A stretch of 64,000 nt of DNA from JAGVPT01 sp963827085 (GCA_963827085.1 CAWGZY010000007.1:1-64000); one strand, 5' to 3'; shown: positions 7,353 to 16,060, numbered from the stretch's first letter. The notes: generated from the letters alone by a model not told the origin. A program made the numbers and translations.

Positions 7353-8240
7353 ATGCATAATTCGATCGTCCTTGTAAAGCAGGTTCCGGACACCTCGAAT
7401 ATTTCAGGACAAGTGATGAAAGAGGATGGCACGGTGAATCGTGCTAAGTTGCCGGCAATCTTTAATTTCGAGGACAAAGTTGCTCTCGAGTTCGCCCTTC
7501 AAATCAAGAATCAATGCGGCGGCAAGGTCACCGCTCTGACGATGGGACCTCCGCGCGCGTCCGACGTGCTGCGGGAATGTCTTTACATGGGAGCGGACGA
7601 AGCATATCTTATTACCGACAGAAAATTTGCGGGGGCTGATACACTTGCAACATCGTATGTGTTGAGCGAAGCCATAAAAAAAATCGGGAACTACGACTTT
7701 ATTTTTGCCGGCAGGCAGGCGATCGATGGCGACACGGCGCAAGTCGGACCTCAAACGGCCGAGAAGTTGAACATTCCTCAGGCGACGTACGCGGAACGAA
7801 TATTGGAAATTAAAGATCACTCCGTGCGTGTACGCAGAAAGATCGATGGCGGATACGAAATTCTCGATTGTGCATTACCGGTATTGATGACCGTTCTTAA
7901 AGATGCAGGAGAACCGCGCCCATTCAGCGCAAAAAGGGTGATGGCATACAAAGGGGCAAAGTCGCTTTTGGAATTAGAGAAAATGGCGGAAGGGAATTCA
8001 CTTCTCTATATCGACAAGCTCGTTTATGAATACACCAGCCGTTCACTGTTTATTCCTACATTAACTGCGGATGACTTGAATATTGACGCCGCGCGATGCG
8101 GCGTCAAGGGGTCTCCGACGAAAGTGTATTCCGTGGAATCAGTCGTCCTGAGCGGGAATGAACCTGTGCGGATTGAGAATTCAAAAGCCGGAATGAATTC
8201 ATTAATTGAGGAACTCTTGAAAGATAGGATTCTCGGGTGA
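7353..8240 (+). CDS. etfB: Electron transfer flavoprotein beta subunit, bifurcating-type
   Basis: Small subunit of the heterodimeric ETF that takes electrons from acyl-CoA dehydrogenases. The N terminus SIVLVKQVPDT is typical. Residues about 119-134 read GRQAIDGDTAQVGPQ, the motif of the group of ETFs that hold a second FAD in place of AMP and can bifurcate electrons; ordinary mitochondrial-type EtfB lacks DGDTAQVGP. I chose ATG 7353, which gives the family-standard N terminus; a TTG at 7335 would add six residues. It is followed at once by etfA and an acyl-CoA dehydrogenase. No Rnf or other membrane partner gene is in view. Confidence 0.92.
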   Translation: MHNSIVLVKQVPDTSNISGQVMKEDGTVNRAKLPAIFNFEDKVALEFALQIKNQCGGKVTALTMGPPRASDVLRECLYMGADEAYLITDRKFAGADTLATSYVLSEAIKKIGNYDFIFAGRQAIDGDTAQVGPQTAEKLNIPQATYAERILEIKDHSVRVRRKIDGGYEILDCALPVLMTVLKDAGEPRPFSAKRVMAYKGAKSLLELEKMAEGNSLLYIDKLVYEYTSRSLFIPTLTADDLNIDAARCGVKGSPTKVYSVESVVLSGNEPVRIENSKAGMNSLIEELLKDRILG

Positions 8241-8244
8241 TGCA

Positions 8245-9264
8245 ATGAATCAGCTGGACAATAATATTTGGGTTTTTGTAGAACAACGCAGCGGAAAACC
8301 TTCCGATGTCAGCCTCGAACTTTTGAGCAAAGGAAGAAAGTTGGCCGATACTATGAACGGAATGCTGATTTCCGTAGTCGTCGGCAGCGACGTAAGGAAC
8401 ATTTCTGTCGAGAGCTTCCGCTACGGGGCTGATGAGTCCTTTCTCATCGATCATCCGGACCTCAATAATTATACGACGCTTGCCTACGCCCGGATTCTCA
8501 ATGCCTTGGTCGATCAACATAAACCGAGGGTCGTTCTCTTCGGTGCTACCGTGATTGGCAGAGATCTCGCACCCAGGGTGGCTTCTCACACGCGGAGCGG
8601 TCTCACCGCGGATTGTACCGACCTTCAGGTATCCAACGTCAGCTATCTCGGGAAGGAATTTAAAAATCTCCTTCTTCAAATCCGCCCTGCGTTCGGAGGC
8701 AACATCATTGCAACAATTATTACGCCCGACACCCAGACACAGATGGCGACTGTTCGTGAAGGGGTTATGGAAATGCATCCGTTGCCGAATCCCCACGAAA
8801 CGAAGATCGTTGAAATTCCTTTCGTACCCGACGATGTTGACCGTCTCGTAACGCTTGTCGAACAGCACCGTGAAGAACGGAAAGTGAACCTGAAGAGCGC
8901 GGCGATCATCGTTGCCGGCGGCTACGGGATGAGAACGAAGGAAAGCTTCAGGCTAATCCATGAACTTGCGCATACGATCGGAGGGGAAGTGGCAGGCAGC
9001 CGTGCAGCCGTAGATGCCGGATTCATTCCGCATGAGCGGCAGGTTGGGCAGACGGGAGTCACCGTGCGCCCCAAGCTGTATTTTGCGATTGGTATTTCCG
9101 GCGCTATCCAGCACCGTGCCGGGATGCAGGAGGCAAAAAAAATTATTGCTATCAATACAGATCCTGATGCCCCTATTTTCGAAGTAGCACATTACTCGAT
9201 CGTCGGCGACGCACGAGATGTAATTCCCAAATTCATCGAAGCATATAAAAGCAAACTGAAGTGA
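8245..9264 (+). CDS. etfA: Electron transfer flavoprotein alpha subunit
   Basis: Large subunit of ETF, binding the electron-carrying FAD in its C-terminal domain. Recognised by GGYGMRTKESFRLIHELA, GSRAAVDAGFIPHERQVGQTG, and the FAD loop GISGAIQHRAGMQ followed by INTDPDAPIFEVAHYSIVGD, all in the last 150 residues. Length 339 aa is normal. It begins four bases after the etfB stop (ATG in GCAATGAATC) and ends three bases before the acyl-CoA dehydrogenase, so the three genes form one operon. Confidence 0.95.
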   Translation: MNQLDNNIWVFVEQRSGKPSDVSLELLSKGRKLADTMNGMLISVVVGSDVRNISVESFRYGADESFLIDHPDLNNYTTLAYARILNALVDQHKPRVVLFGATVIGRDLAPRVASHTRSGLTADCTDLQVSNVSYLGKEFKNLLLQIRPAFGGNIIATIITPDTQTQMATVREGVMEMHPLPNPHETKIVEIPFVPDDVDRLVTLVEQHREERKVNLKSAAIIVAGGYGMRTKESFRLIHELAHTIGGEVAGSRAAVDAGFIPHERQVGQTGVTVRPKLYFAIGISGAIQHRAGMQEAKKIIAINTDPDAPIFEVAHYSIVGDARDVIPKFIEAYKSKLK

Positions 9265-9267
9265 CCG

Positions 9268-10986
9268 ATGCCGAATTTCTTCCTTGACAATCCTGACGTC
9301 CAGTTCCATTTCAATGCTCTCGATCTAAAAGAGATCGTGAAGCTTACTGAGGACGATTACACGCAGTCGAGCCGGTTTAATTACGCGCCGGTCGATTATG
9401 ATGATGCCATGGAAAATTATCGGAAGGTGCTTGAGGTTGTCGGAGACCTTGGGGGCAATCACATCGCTCCGCGCGCCTCCGGTGTCGATCGGGATGGAGC
9501 CACGCTGACCGATGGGCATGTTGCTTATGCCGAGGGAACAAGGAAGAATGTGGAAGAACTCTCACAGGCAGACCTGATGGGACTGATTCTTCCTCGGGAA
9601 TACGGAGGATTGAATTTTCCGTTCACTATTTATATGATGGTCACCGAAGTCCTTGCGCGGGCGGATGCATCGCTTATGAATATCTTCGGGCTTCAGGATA
9701 TTGGCGATACACTGAAGAAATTCGGCAGTGAGGCTCAACTGCGGGAATTTCTGCCGAGAATCAGTACTGGAGAGTTTACGGGAGCGATGGCATTGACGGA
9801 GCCTGATGCGGGCTCCGACCTTCAGGCAGTGAAACTCCACGCGTATCAGAACGAACAAGGCGAGTGGTTTCTTCACGGTGTCAAACGTTTCATTACCAAC
9901 GGCAACGCCCAGGTTCTTCTCGTTCTCGCCAGGTCGGAAGCCGGAACCAAGGATGGCCGCGGCCTGAGTTTGTTCGTTTGCTACGGAGGTCCGACCGTTA
10001 TCATTCGGCGCATAGAAAACAAGCTCGGCATTCATGGCTCGCCGACGTGTGAACTTCAATTCAACGACACACCCGCGCAGCTCGTCGGTAGCAGAAGATT
10101 CGGACTGATCAAATATGTATTGGATTTAATGTACCGTGCGCGCATGGGCGTCTCTGCCCAAGCCCTCGGCATTTCGCAGGCCGCGTATGAGGAAGCCTAC
10201 AAGTATGCCCGTGAGCGGCGTCAGTTCGGCAAGCCCATCGTTGAAATTCCTGTTGTCTCCAACATGTTAATCGATATGAAGGTGATGCTGGAAAGCGGCC
10301 GCTCCTTGTTCTACTCCGCGGCACAGTGTGTTGACGAAAAAGAGAAGCTGGAAGAGCTTGTCGAAAAGAAAAAGGGGGAAGGTAAACCGGTCAGAGAAGA
10401 TGTGGAGAGACTAAAACAGGTAACGAAGGTAGCAAATTTACTGACGCCGATCACAAAATACACCCTGGCCGAGGGGGCGAACAAGATTACGTATGACGCT
10501 CTGCAGATTCATGGCGGTACGGGATATATGCGCGAATTCCATGTGGAGCAGCTCGCCCGCGATGCACGCATCACGAATATTTACGAGGGGACTTCTCAAA
10601 TGCAAATTGTCGCAGCCTCGGGGGGCGTTTTGAACGACGTGCTTTCCGAAGTGTTTGAAAAGAACGAAAAGCGGGAGTTCAAAGGGGGATTGATAAAACT
10701 TTCCACTCATCTCAAAGAGATCCGGCAATTGTTCATTGCGAGCCTGAAATATGTTTTGGAAAAGAAGGATATTGTTTTTCAGGAAGTCGCTGCTAAGGAC
10801 CTTGTGGAAATGTACAGCTATCTCCATATCGGCTATCTGCTGCTGGATGAGGCAGAGAAGGAACCCCGGAAAGTCTTTATTGCTAACAGGTATATTGTGA
10901 ATGCGCTGGCTAATGCCCGCAAGAACGCTGAAGGGATCAGGGACGAGCTGTTTGGTGATTTGCTTCATGCCAGCAAAATACTTTAA
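9268..10986 (+). CDS. Long acyl-CoA dehydrogenase
   Basis: Flavoenzyme that introduces the 2,3 double bond into an acyl-CoA and passes electrons to the ETF encoded just upstream. FAD/substrate blocks AMALTEPDAGSDL (about 173-185) and RRQFGKPI (317-324) are clear. Glu440 in IYEGTSQMQ is the expected catalytic base. At 572 aa it exceeds the usual 380 aa: there is an extra N-terminal stretch, a charged insertion around 356-390 in the C-terminal helical domain, and about 120 residues after the usual end, as in the longer acyl-CoA dehydrogenases with an extra C-terminal domain. Chain-length preference cannot be told. Confidence 0.92.
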   Translation: MPNFFLDNPDVQFHFNALDLKEIVKLTEDDYTQSSRFNYAPVDYDDAMENYRKVLEVVGDLGGNHIAPRASGVDRDGATLTDGHVAYAEGTRKNVEELSQADLMGLILPREYGGLNFPFTIYMMVTEVLARADASLMNIFGLQDIGDTLKKFGSEAQLREFLPRISTGEFTGAMALTEPDAGSDLQAVKLHAYQNEQGEWFLHGVKRFITNGNAQVLLVLARSEAGTKDGRGLSLFVCYGGPTVIIRRIENKLGIHGSPTCELQFNDTPAQLVGSRRFGLIKYVLDLMYRARMGVSAQALGISQAAYEEAYKYARERRQFGKPIVEIPVVSNMLIDMKVMLESGRSLFYSAAQCVDEKEKLEELVEKKKGEGKPVREDVERLKQVTKVANLLTPITKYTLAEGANKITYDALQIHGGTGYMREFHVEQLARDARITNIYEGTSQMQIVAASGGVLNDVLSEVFEKNEKREFKGGLIKLSTHLKEIRQLFIASLKYVLEKKDIVFQEVAAKDLVEMYSYLHIGYLLLDEAEKEPRKVFIANRYIVNALANARKNAEGIRDELFGDLLHASKIL

Positions 10987-11015
10987 TAGATGAATATTCT
11001 CGGAAGGAAAATGCG

Positions 11016-11231
11016 ATGACAAAGAAAAAACAGTACTACTACTATAGAATCTACGACGACGAGGAAAAATTCAATTACTTTAGAAGTATGTATCAGGCGG
11101 AAAAGATTCGAAAGATGCTCAAGAAGTACGAGGTTGCTCACCAGGAGTATCATAATGCCGCGTTCGTCGATTTCCTCAAGAAATACGACCCCAAAGCAGA
11201 ACTCATCGAAGTTGTCCGCATTTCGTACTAG
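11016..11231 (+). CDS. Hypothetical small protein (71 aa) following the etf operon
   Basis: Not recognised. A short, charged, aromatic-rich cytoplasmic protein starting MTKKKQYYYYRIYDDEEKFNYF, with no cysteines, signal or membrane segment. ATG start with GGAAGGAAAA upstream, a good ribosome site, 29 bases after the acyl-CoA dehydrogenase stop, so it is probably translated and co-transcribed with etfBA. Downstream, 11232-11302 shows nothing. Function unknown. Confidence 0.6.
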   Translation: MTKKKQYYYYRIYDDEEKFNYFRSMYQAEKIRKMLKKYEVAHQEYHNAAFVDFLKKYDPKAELIEVVRISY

Positions 11232-11302
11232 TGGCTGGAGTACACAATGTTTGATTTAAACCACATGACCAGCAGGCAACAGGTTTCAGCGACCGAGGCC
11301 AA

Positions 11303-11459
11303 GTGCCGTTTCTCAAAAATGTTTTTGTATTCTAACCGCAGAGGACGCTAAGGTCGCAAAGAGGTTTTTTGAAAAAAAGTAAGAATCCCTTGCATCCTTG
11401 GCGCCCTTTGCGGTGAATTAATTATTAAAAAATACAATATTTGTTTTTAGAAACAGCCA
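11303..11459. repeat. Palindromic MITE/REP-like element
   Basis: Two imperfect inverted arms. The inner arms are ACCGCAGAGGACGCTAAGG at 11336-11354 and the reverse complement of CCTTGGCGCCCTTTGCGGT ending near 11414. Outside them TGCCGTTTCT...TTTTTGTATT (11304-11331) mirrors AATACAATATTTG...AGAAACAGCC (to 11458). There is no reading frame inside. It looks like a non-autonomous hairpin element. The rest of the gap 11232-11680 shows no gene. Confidence 0.55.
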
Positions 11460-11680
11460 TAGTTTATTGTTTTGGAGTAGTTCGAGACCTATACAGGCGC
11501 TTGTTTCCTTCTGACTGGCTTTAGGCCGATTCATCATTCCCGTCATACTCTCATCATATTGTCTCTGTCAAATCTTGCTAACGAAATTCCGCTCGAAACG
11601 AAAAATAATGTGGCGATTAAGACGTGAAATTCACTATTTTACGGCAAGACTCTGTTCGTGCACAACCGTCCGGAGGAATT

Positions 11681-14341
11681 ATGCGACCTTCTTCTCTTTT
11701 GCACAGATCGAAAAAGAATTTTCTGTTTATCAGTCTTCTATTATCTTCTCCACTCTTCGCTCAAGGTCCCGATACTAAGCCGCTCTATTTGGACTTCACT
11801 CAGCCGGTCGAGAAGCGTGTTGACGACCTTGTTTCGAGGATGACGCTGGAAGAAAAAGTCTCCCAGATGGTTAATAGTGCTAAAGCAATTCCGCGTCTGC
11901 AAATTCCTGAATACGATTGGTGGAATGAATGCCTGCATGGGGTTGCACGGGCAGGGACCGCAACGGTTTTTCCTCAGGCCATCAGTCTTGCGTCGAGCTG
12001 GGACACCGGCATGATGCGGGACGTGGCTGATGTCATATCGACCGAAGCACGGGCAAAGAACAATGAATTTCTGAGGATGGGAGAACGAGACATCTATAAA
12101 GGGTTGACATTTTGGAGTCCGAATATCAACATCTTCCGCGACCCACGCTGGGGACGGGGACAGGAAACGTACGGCGAAGATCCGTACCTGACGGCGCGAA
12201 TGGGCGTCTCTTTTGTGAAAGGGCTGCAAGGAGATGATCCAAAATACTTTAAGATCATTTCCACTCCGAAACATTATGCTGTTCACAGCGGACCCGAGCC
12301 GGACAGGCACACGTTCAATGCGATCATAGACAACCACGATTTATACGACACGTATCTGCCCGCATTTGAAGCGTGCATCAGGGAAGCCGGTGCGTTCTCT
12401 GTAATGTGTGCGTATAACCGTTTCATAGGCGATGCTTGCTGCGGTTCGCCCGAACTGCTGAAGGAAATTCTTCGGGATAAATGGGGATTCAAAGGTTACG
12501 TGGTATCGGACTGCGGAGCTATCAATGATATCTTCGAAAATCACAAAGTGGTAAAGACAGCTCCCGAGGCAGCTGCAAAAGCTGTGAAGTCCGGAACAGA
12601 CCTGGAGTGTGGGAGTGTGTACACCTCGGCATTGCTCGATGCAGTCAAGCAAGGTTTGATTAGAGAAGATGAAATTGCCGTTTCAGTAAAGCGGCTCTTC
12701 ACCGCCCGTTTTCGGCTCGGCATGTTCGATCCCCCCGAAGTCGTAAAGTATGCAAAGATTCCAATCTCGGAAAACGACTCAAAAGAACATCGCGCTCTCT
12801 CTCTTCGTGCCGCACATGAAGCTATCGTGCTCTTGAAGGATTCAAACAATACTCTTCCGATTAAAAAGGAAGTAAAACGAATAGCAGTGATTGGACCGAA
12901 TGCCGACAACTATCTCACATTGTTCGGCAACTATAATGGGACACCCTCAAAGTACGTAACGCCACTTCAAGGAATAAAAAACAGATCCGGCGATAGTATT
13001 GAAGTGAAGTATGAAGCCGGATGCGACGTCATCGATGCAGGGGGAATCATCAAGGATCTTTCATCAGACATAGCGAGCGTTGGCGGTGAAGCGGGCTTGA
13101 GAGCAGAATTTTTTAAAAACAGTGAATTATCAGGCGAGCCTTTTGTCGTGAGACGAGATGAATTGAAAAGCTCGGATTGGTTCTACGGTACACAAGTGCC
13201 GTCGTTCAGCGGTTCTTTGGATATTTCCTCTATTCGATGGAGCGGTGCCATCACGGCGCCGGCGACAGGGATATTCGATTTTATGGTCAAGAGCGACGGC
13301 GGTTTTCGATTATCGGCTGGAGATAGCACCCTCTTCCAGGAGTGGCCAAATCACGATTTGACTACGAAAGAACATCGTGCTGTGCTGGAGCAGGGAAAGA
13401 CCTACCGTTTCGTGTTCGAGTTTTCCCGAAAATCGCATTGGCCCCAGCTTTCTGTACAGTGGAAATTATTGAACAGCGATCACGGAACAAAAGCCGTCGA
13501 ACTTGCAAAGAGTTCCGACCTCGTTATTTTTGTGGGAGGGATTACGCCGCAGCTCGAAGGAGAAGAAATGCAGGTTAATTATGAAGGATTTAAAGGAGGC
13601 GACAGGACAAACCTCAATCTCCCGCCTGTGCAAGAAGAGTTATTGAAGAAACTTCATGCCACCGGTACACCCGTTGCCCTTGTTCTTATGAGTGGCAGCG
13701 CTTTGGCCGTCAATTGGGAGAAAGAAAACCTTTCGGCCATAGTGCAGCTCTGGTATCCCGGAGAAGAAGGGGGTACGGCGCTGGCTGACGTTTTGTTCGG
13801 AGATTATAATCCGGCGGGGAGGCTGCCGGTTACTTTCTATAAATCTGTTGACCAGCTGCCCCCTTTCGAAGATTACAACATGAAGGGGCGAACGTATCGG
13901 TACTTTGAAGGAGAGCCGTTGTTTGCATTTGGGTATGGCTTGAGTTATTCAACGTTCACCTATCATAACTTGATTGTTCCTTCCGATATCCGGACAGGAG
14001 ACTCCGTGACAATTTCCGTTGAGGTTCAGAACAGTGGAAGACTCTCCGGTGATGAAGTCGTAGAGCTCTACGTCAAAAATCTTTCCGCTGCAGTTTCTGT
14101 CCCCATCCATTCTTTGCAAGGATTTAAACGAATACATCTTGATGCCGGCGAGAAACGGACTGTCGGATTCACGCTGACGCCGAAGCAGCTGGCAGTGATC
14201 AACGCGGATGCAAAGCGCGAAGTTGATGCAGGAGATTTTGAGATTGCAGTTGGCGGAATTCAACCCGGGACCAAAGCCTCTACGACCGAAGTTATCACTC
14301 AAAAAATGAAAATTGTCGGCAAGCCTATTATCATTGAATGA
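11681..14341 (+). CDS. Secreted GH3 beta-glycosidase with PA14 insertion
   Basis: Glycoside hydrolase family 3 exo-enzyme (beta-glucosidase or beta-xylosidase type). It begins with a signal peptide (LFISLLLSSPLFAQ, about 16-29). The TIM barrel holds DPRWGRGQETYGEDPYL and the nucleophile Asp277 in YVVSDCGAI. The second GH3 domain is split by a PA14-like sugar-binding domain (about 472-600, RAEFFKNSELSGEPF ... SDGGFRLSAGDSTLFQEW). A C-terminal fibronectin III-like domain closes the 886 aa. ATG 11681 is chosen for its GGAGGAATT ribosome site and signal peptide. No SusC/SusD pair or other glycan genes adjoin it. The substrate is not determined. Confidence 0.92.
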   Translation: MRPSSLLHRSKKNFLFISLLLSSPLFAQGPDTKPLYLDFTQPVEKRVDDLVSRMTLEEKVSQMVNSAKAIPRLQIPEYDWWNECLHGVARAGTATVFPQAISLASSWDTGMMRDVADVISTEARAKNNEFLRMGERDIYKGLTFWSPNINIFRDPRWGRGQETYGEDPYLTARMGVSFVKGLQGDDPKYFKIISTPKHYAVHSGPEPDRHTFNAIIDNHDLYDTYLPAFEACIREAGAFSVMCAYNRFIGDACCGSPELLKEILRDKWGFKGYVVSDCGAINDIFENHKVVKTAPEAAAKAVKSGTDLECGSVYTSALLDAVKQGLIREDEIAVSVKRLFTARFRLGMFDPPEVVKYAKIPISENDSKEHRALSLRAAHEAIVLLKDSNNTLPIKKEVKRIAVIGPNADNYLTLFGNYNGTPSKYVTPLQGIKNRSGDSIEVKYEAGCDVIDAGGIIKDLSSDIASVGGEAGLRAEFFKNSELSGEPFVVRRDELKSSDWFYGTQVPSFSGSLDISSIRWSGAITAPATGIFDFMVKSDGGFRLSAGDSTLFQEWPNHDLTTKEHRAVLEQGKTYRFVFEFSRKSHWPQLSVQWKLLNSDHGTKAVELAKSSDLVIFVGGITPQLEGEEMQVNYEGFKGGDRTNLNLPPVQEELLKKLHATGTPVALVLMSGSALAVNWEKENLSAIVQLWYPGEEGGTALADVLFGDYNPAGRLPVTFYKSVDQLPPFEDYNMKGRTYRYFEGEPLFAFGYGLSYSTFTYHNLIVPSDIRTGDSVTISVEVQNSGRLSGDEVVELYVKNLSAAVSVPIHSLQGFKRIHLDAGEKRTVGFTLTPKQLAVINADAKREVDAGDFEIAVGGIQPGTKASTTEVITQKMKIVGKPIIIE

Positions 14342-14351
14342 CTCACGTTAC

Positions 14352-14480
14352 GGATTGTAATGTATCCACGAAGGACACGAAAAAACACGAATGTGGAGAG
14401 CCTTTTGCGAGAGGAAAAACTTACTTGAATAAAAATTTTCTTATATAAGCACTTCGTGATCTTAGTGGATAATTTAATGG
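14352..14480. repeat. Palindromic repeat element downstream of the GH3 gene
   Basis: TATCCACGAAGGACACGAA near 14361-14379 is mirrored by TTCGTGATCTTAGTGGATAA near 14454-14473, with mismatches. It has no coding content and resembles the hairpin-type intergenic repeats at 11303. It fills part of the 360-base gap 14342-14701, which otherwise holds the sigma-54-like promoter. Confidence 0.45.
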
Positions 14481-14675
14481 TTTGTGTAACATCGTGAATA
14501 GAATAGAAAGCTGTCATGCTTCACGTTTTCTCATTCTCAACTCTGGAAAGCTTCGGAATCCTTTTTTCCAAATGTGAGAACATTTTTTAAATTCGCAATC
14601 AACCCGTGAAGAATTGCTGTAGAGGTTGATTTCGAGGTCAAAAGGAATCCTATTTGTTGGTTCTCGATTGTCAGA

Positions 14676-14691
14676 TTGGCATGAGACTTGC
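14676..14691 (+). promoter_or_regulatory. Sigma-54 (-24/-12) promoter-like site
   Basis: TTGGCATGAGACTTGCG matches TGGCAY-N5-TTGCW closely: GG at 14678-14679 and GC at 14690-14691 are separated by exactly ten bases. Transcription would start near 14702-14704, at or just after the first ATG of the uspA frame, which bears on its true start. Confidence 0.45.
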
Positions 14692-14701
14692 GCTTTTGTA
14701 G

Positions 14702-15265
14702 ATGTCGCTCATATCAAAATGGAGGCACGCCATTTACGTCATACGAAATATTCTATTACCGACTGATTTTTCAGAGTGTTCGGCCGCTGCGTTTGAACAT
14801 GCTTCAACATTTGCCGTCATGTACAACGCGCACCTTCACGTTCTTCATGTCGCAAAAGAACATTCTCTCATCTCGCTAGATTCAAATGATTCTGGAGTGG
14901 AAAATATTCAACACTTCAATCGGTCTAATCCTGAAGACGAGGTTAGAAAGTTTGTTGAAAAAATATTACCATATCAAACCAAAGTAATTGAAGCAGTCAG
15001 GTACGGTCAGCCGTATAGAGAGATTGTCGACTATGCTTCCTGCGAAGATATTGACCTTATTGTCATTGGGACTCATGGCCGAACCGGATTATCTCACATT
15101 GTAATGGGAAGCGTTGCGGAAAGAGTTGTCCGCTTTTCTCCTGTGCCTGTTCTTACGGTTAAACCTACAAAATTTTCTCAAGAAATTGCTTCAAAGAGTG
15201 CTCCCCAGTTGGAAATCTCTGAGAAAAATCTGGTGAGTACTCGGATTGATCTGGAACATGAATAA
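14702..15265 (+). CDS. Universal stress protein, UspA family
   Basis: Single Usp domain of the ATP-binding kind. NILLPTDFSE (16-25) is the first strand and GTHGRTGLSHIVMGSVAERV (123-142) is the G-2X-G-9X-G(S) nucleotide loop. The 25-residue C-terminal tail after VLTVKP is unusual. The ATG at 14702 has no ribosome site and sits on the predicted start point of the sigma-54-like promoter. A perfect GGAGG at 14721-14725 precedes an in-frame ATT at 14732 (ATT TAC GTC), so translation may begin there at a rare codon, removing ten residues. Monocistronic: a hairpin follows. Confidence 0.88.
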   Translation: MSLISKWRHAIYVIRNILLPTDFSECSAAAFEHASTFAVMYNAHLHVLHVAKEHSLISLDSNDSGVENIQHFNRSNPEDEVRKFVEKILPYQTKVIEAVRYGQPYREIVDYASCEDIDLIVIGTHGRTGLSHIVMGSVAERVVRFSPVPVLTVKPTKFSQEIASKSAPQLEISEKNLVSTRIDLEHE

Positions 15266-15300
15266 CTCCCCTCGCCGCACATGCGTAAGGGGGAGTTCTT
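15264..15300 (+). terminator. Terminator after uspA
   Basis: AACTCCCC at 15264-15271 pairs with GGGGAGTT at 15290-15297, followed by CTTT; the T run is short. The first base lies within the uspA stop region. Confidence 0.6.
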
Positions 15301-15409
15301 TAAAAAGCCATTTCGCGACCTATGACGTCTTGCTTGTTTTTCCCATATTTTACATAAAAGAATTTGGTCAGTGACAGCGGTCATTAACCGAGAGGAAAAG
15401 ATAATAATC

Positions 15410-15440
15410 TTGCCTTCTCCAACGAAGTTTTGTATATTTG
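15410..15440 (+). promoter_or_regulatory. Bacteroidota-type promoter of tRNA-Leu
   Basis: TTG at 15410-15412 and TATATTTG at 15433-15440, with a 20-base spacer, fit the TTG-(17-23)-TAnnTTTG consensus. The tRNA begins 29 bases after the -7 box. Confidence 0.6.
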
Positions 15441-15469
15441 CCCATATGTAGTTGGTTTAATTATTCTTA

Positions 15470-15552
15470 GCGGAAGTGGTGGAACTGGCAGACACACCAT
15501 CTTGAGGGGGTGGCGCCCACAAGGCGTGCGGGTTCAAGTCCCGCCTTCCGCA
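15470..15552 (+). tRNA. tRNA-Leu (GAG)
   Basis: Acceptor GCGGAAG / CTTCCGC, anticodon stem CCATC / GGTGG with loop TTGAGGG giving anticodon GAG, a long class II variable arm (GCGCCCACAAGGCGT), and T arm GCGGG-TTCAAGT-CCCGC. Discriminator A; CCA not encoded. Confidence 0.94.
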
Positions 15553-15615
15553 CAATTTTAGTTGACATTGAGGAAAAGCGTCGCTATTATTGGGAAAAGT
15601 GAAGGGAAGCTTCTC

Positions 15616-16002
15616 TTGAAGATTTTAGTCTATTCGATATTGATGCTTGCACTTTGTTTCACTCTGGCGTTTGCGGGTGCGACGTTGATGCTTGGCTCGG
15701 TGACAGGGAGTAGCGATGGGGTTGATGTGACAATAAAATGGAGCACCAGCGAGGAGAGTAACACAGTAGGAGATCAATTTGAAATTAGACGGAATGGGAC
15801 TTCGATTGGTTTTGTTCCTGCGAAGGGAAGCCCCTCTGCCTACACGTACCTCGATCAAGATGTATTCAAGACGTCCGCCACGGCTACCACCTATAATTAT
15901 CAGATATTTCTTGACGGGACACAGTTTGCGGCAGTGTCTGTTAATCATAGCACTTCAAGCGTTAAGCGTACGTGGGGAAGTTTAAAAGCAATGTTCCGCT
16001 AA
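15616..16002 (+). CDS. Hypothetical secreted or lipid-side small protein with FnIII-like fold
   Basis: Not recognised as a named family. From TTG 15616 (GAAGGGA eight bases upstream) the protein starts with a signal peptide, MKILVYSILMLALCFTLAFA, followed by about 105 residues whose strand pattern (VDVTIKWSTSEES ... FEIRRNGTSIGFVPA ... YTYLDQDV ... TYNYQIF) reads like a fibronectin type III or related beta-sandwich domain. An earlier TTG at 15562 would place 18 charged residues before the signal peptide. A strong terminator follows, so it is a single-gene unit behind tRNA-Leu. Exported, role unknown. Confidence 0.6.
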   Translation: MKILVYSILMLALCFTLAFAGATLMLGSVTGSSDGVDVTIKWSTSEESNTVGDQFEIRRNGTSIGFVPAKGSPSAYTYLDQDVFKTSATATTYNYQIFLDGTQFAAVSVNHSTSSVKRTWGSLKAMFR

Positions 16003-16021
16003 AGAAATTCTTTTTCGGTCA

Positions 16022-16060
16022 AAAGCGATACATCACAGAAGTCATGTATCGCTTTTTTTT
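16022..16060 (+). terminator. Intrinsic terminator
   Basis: AAAGCGATACAT at 16022-16033 pairs fully with ATGTATCGCTTT at 16044-16055, a 12-pair stem ending in an unbroken T run to 16060. It ends the upstream small gene and shows that maf cannot start before it. Confidence 0.92.
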
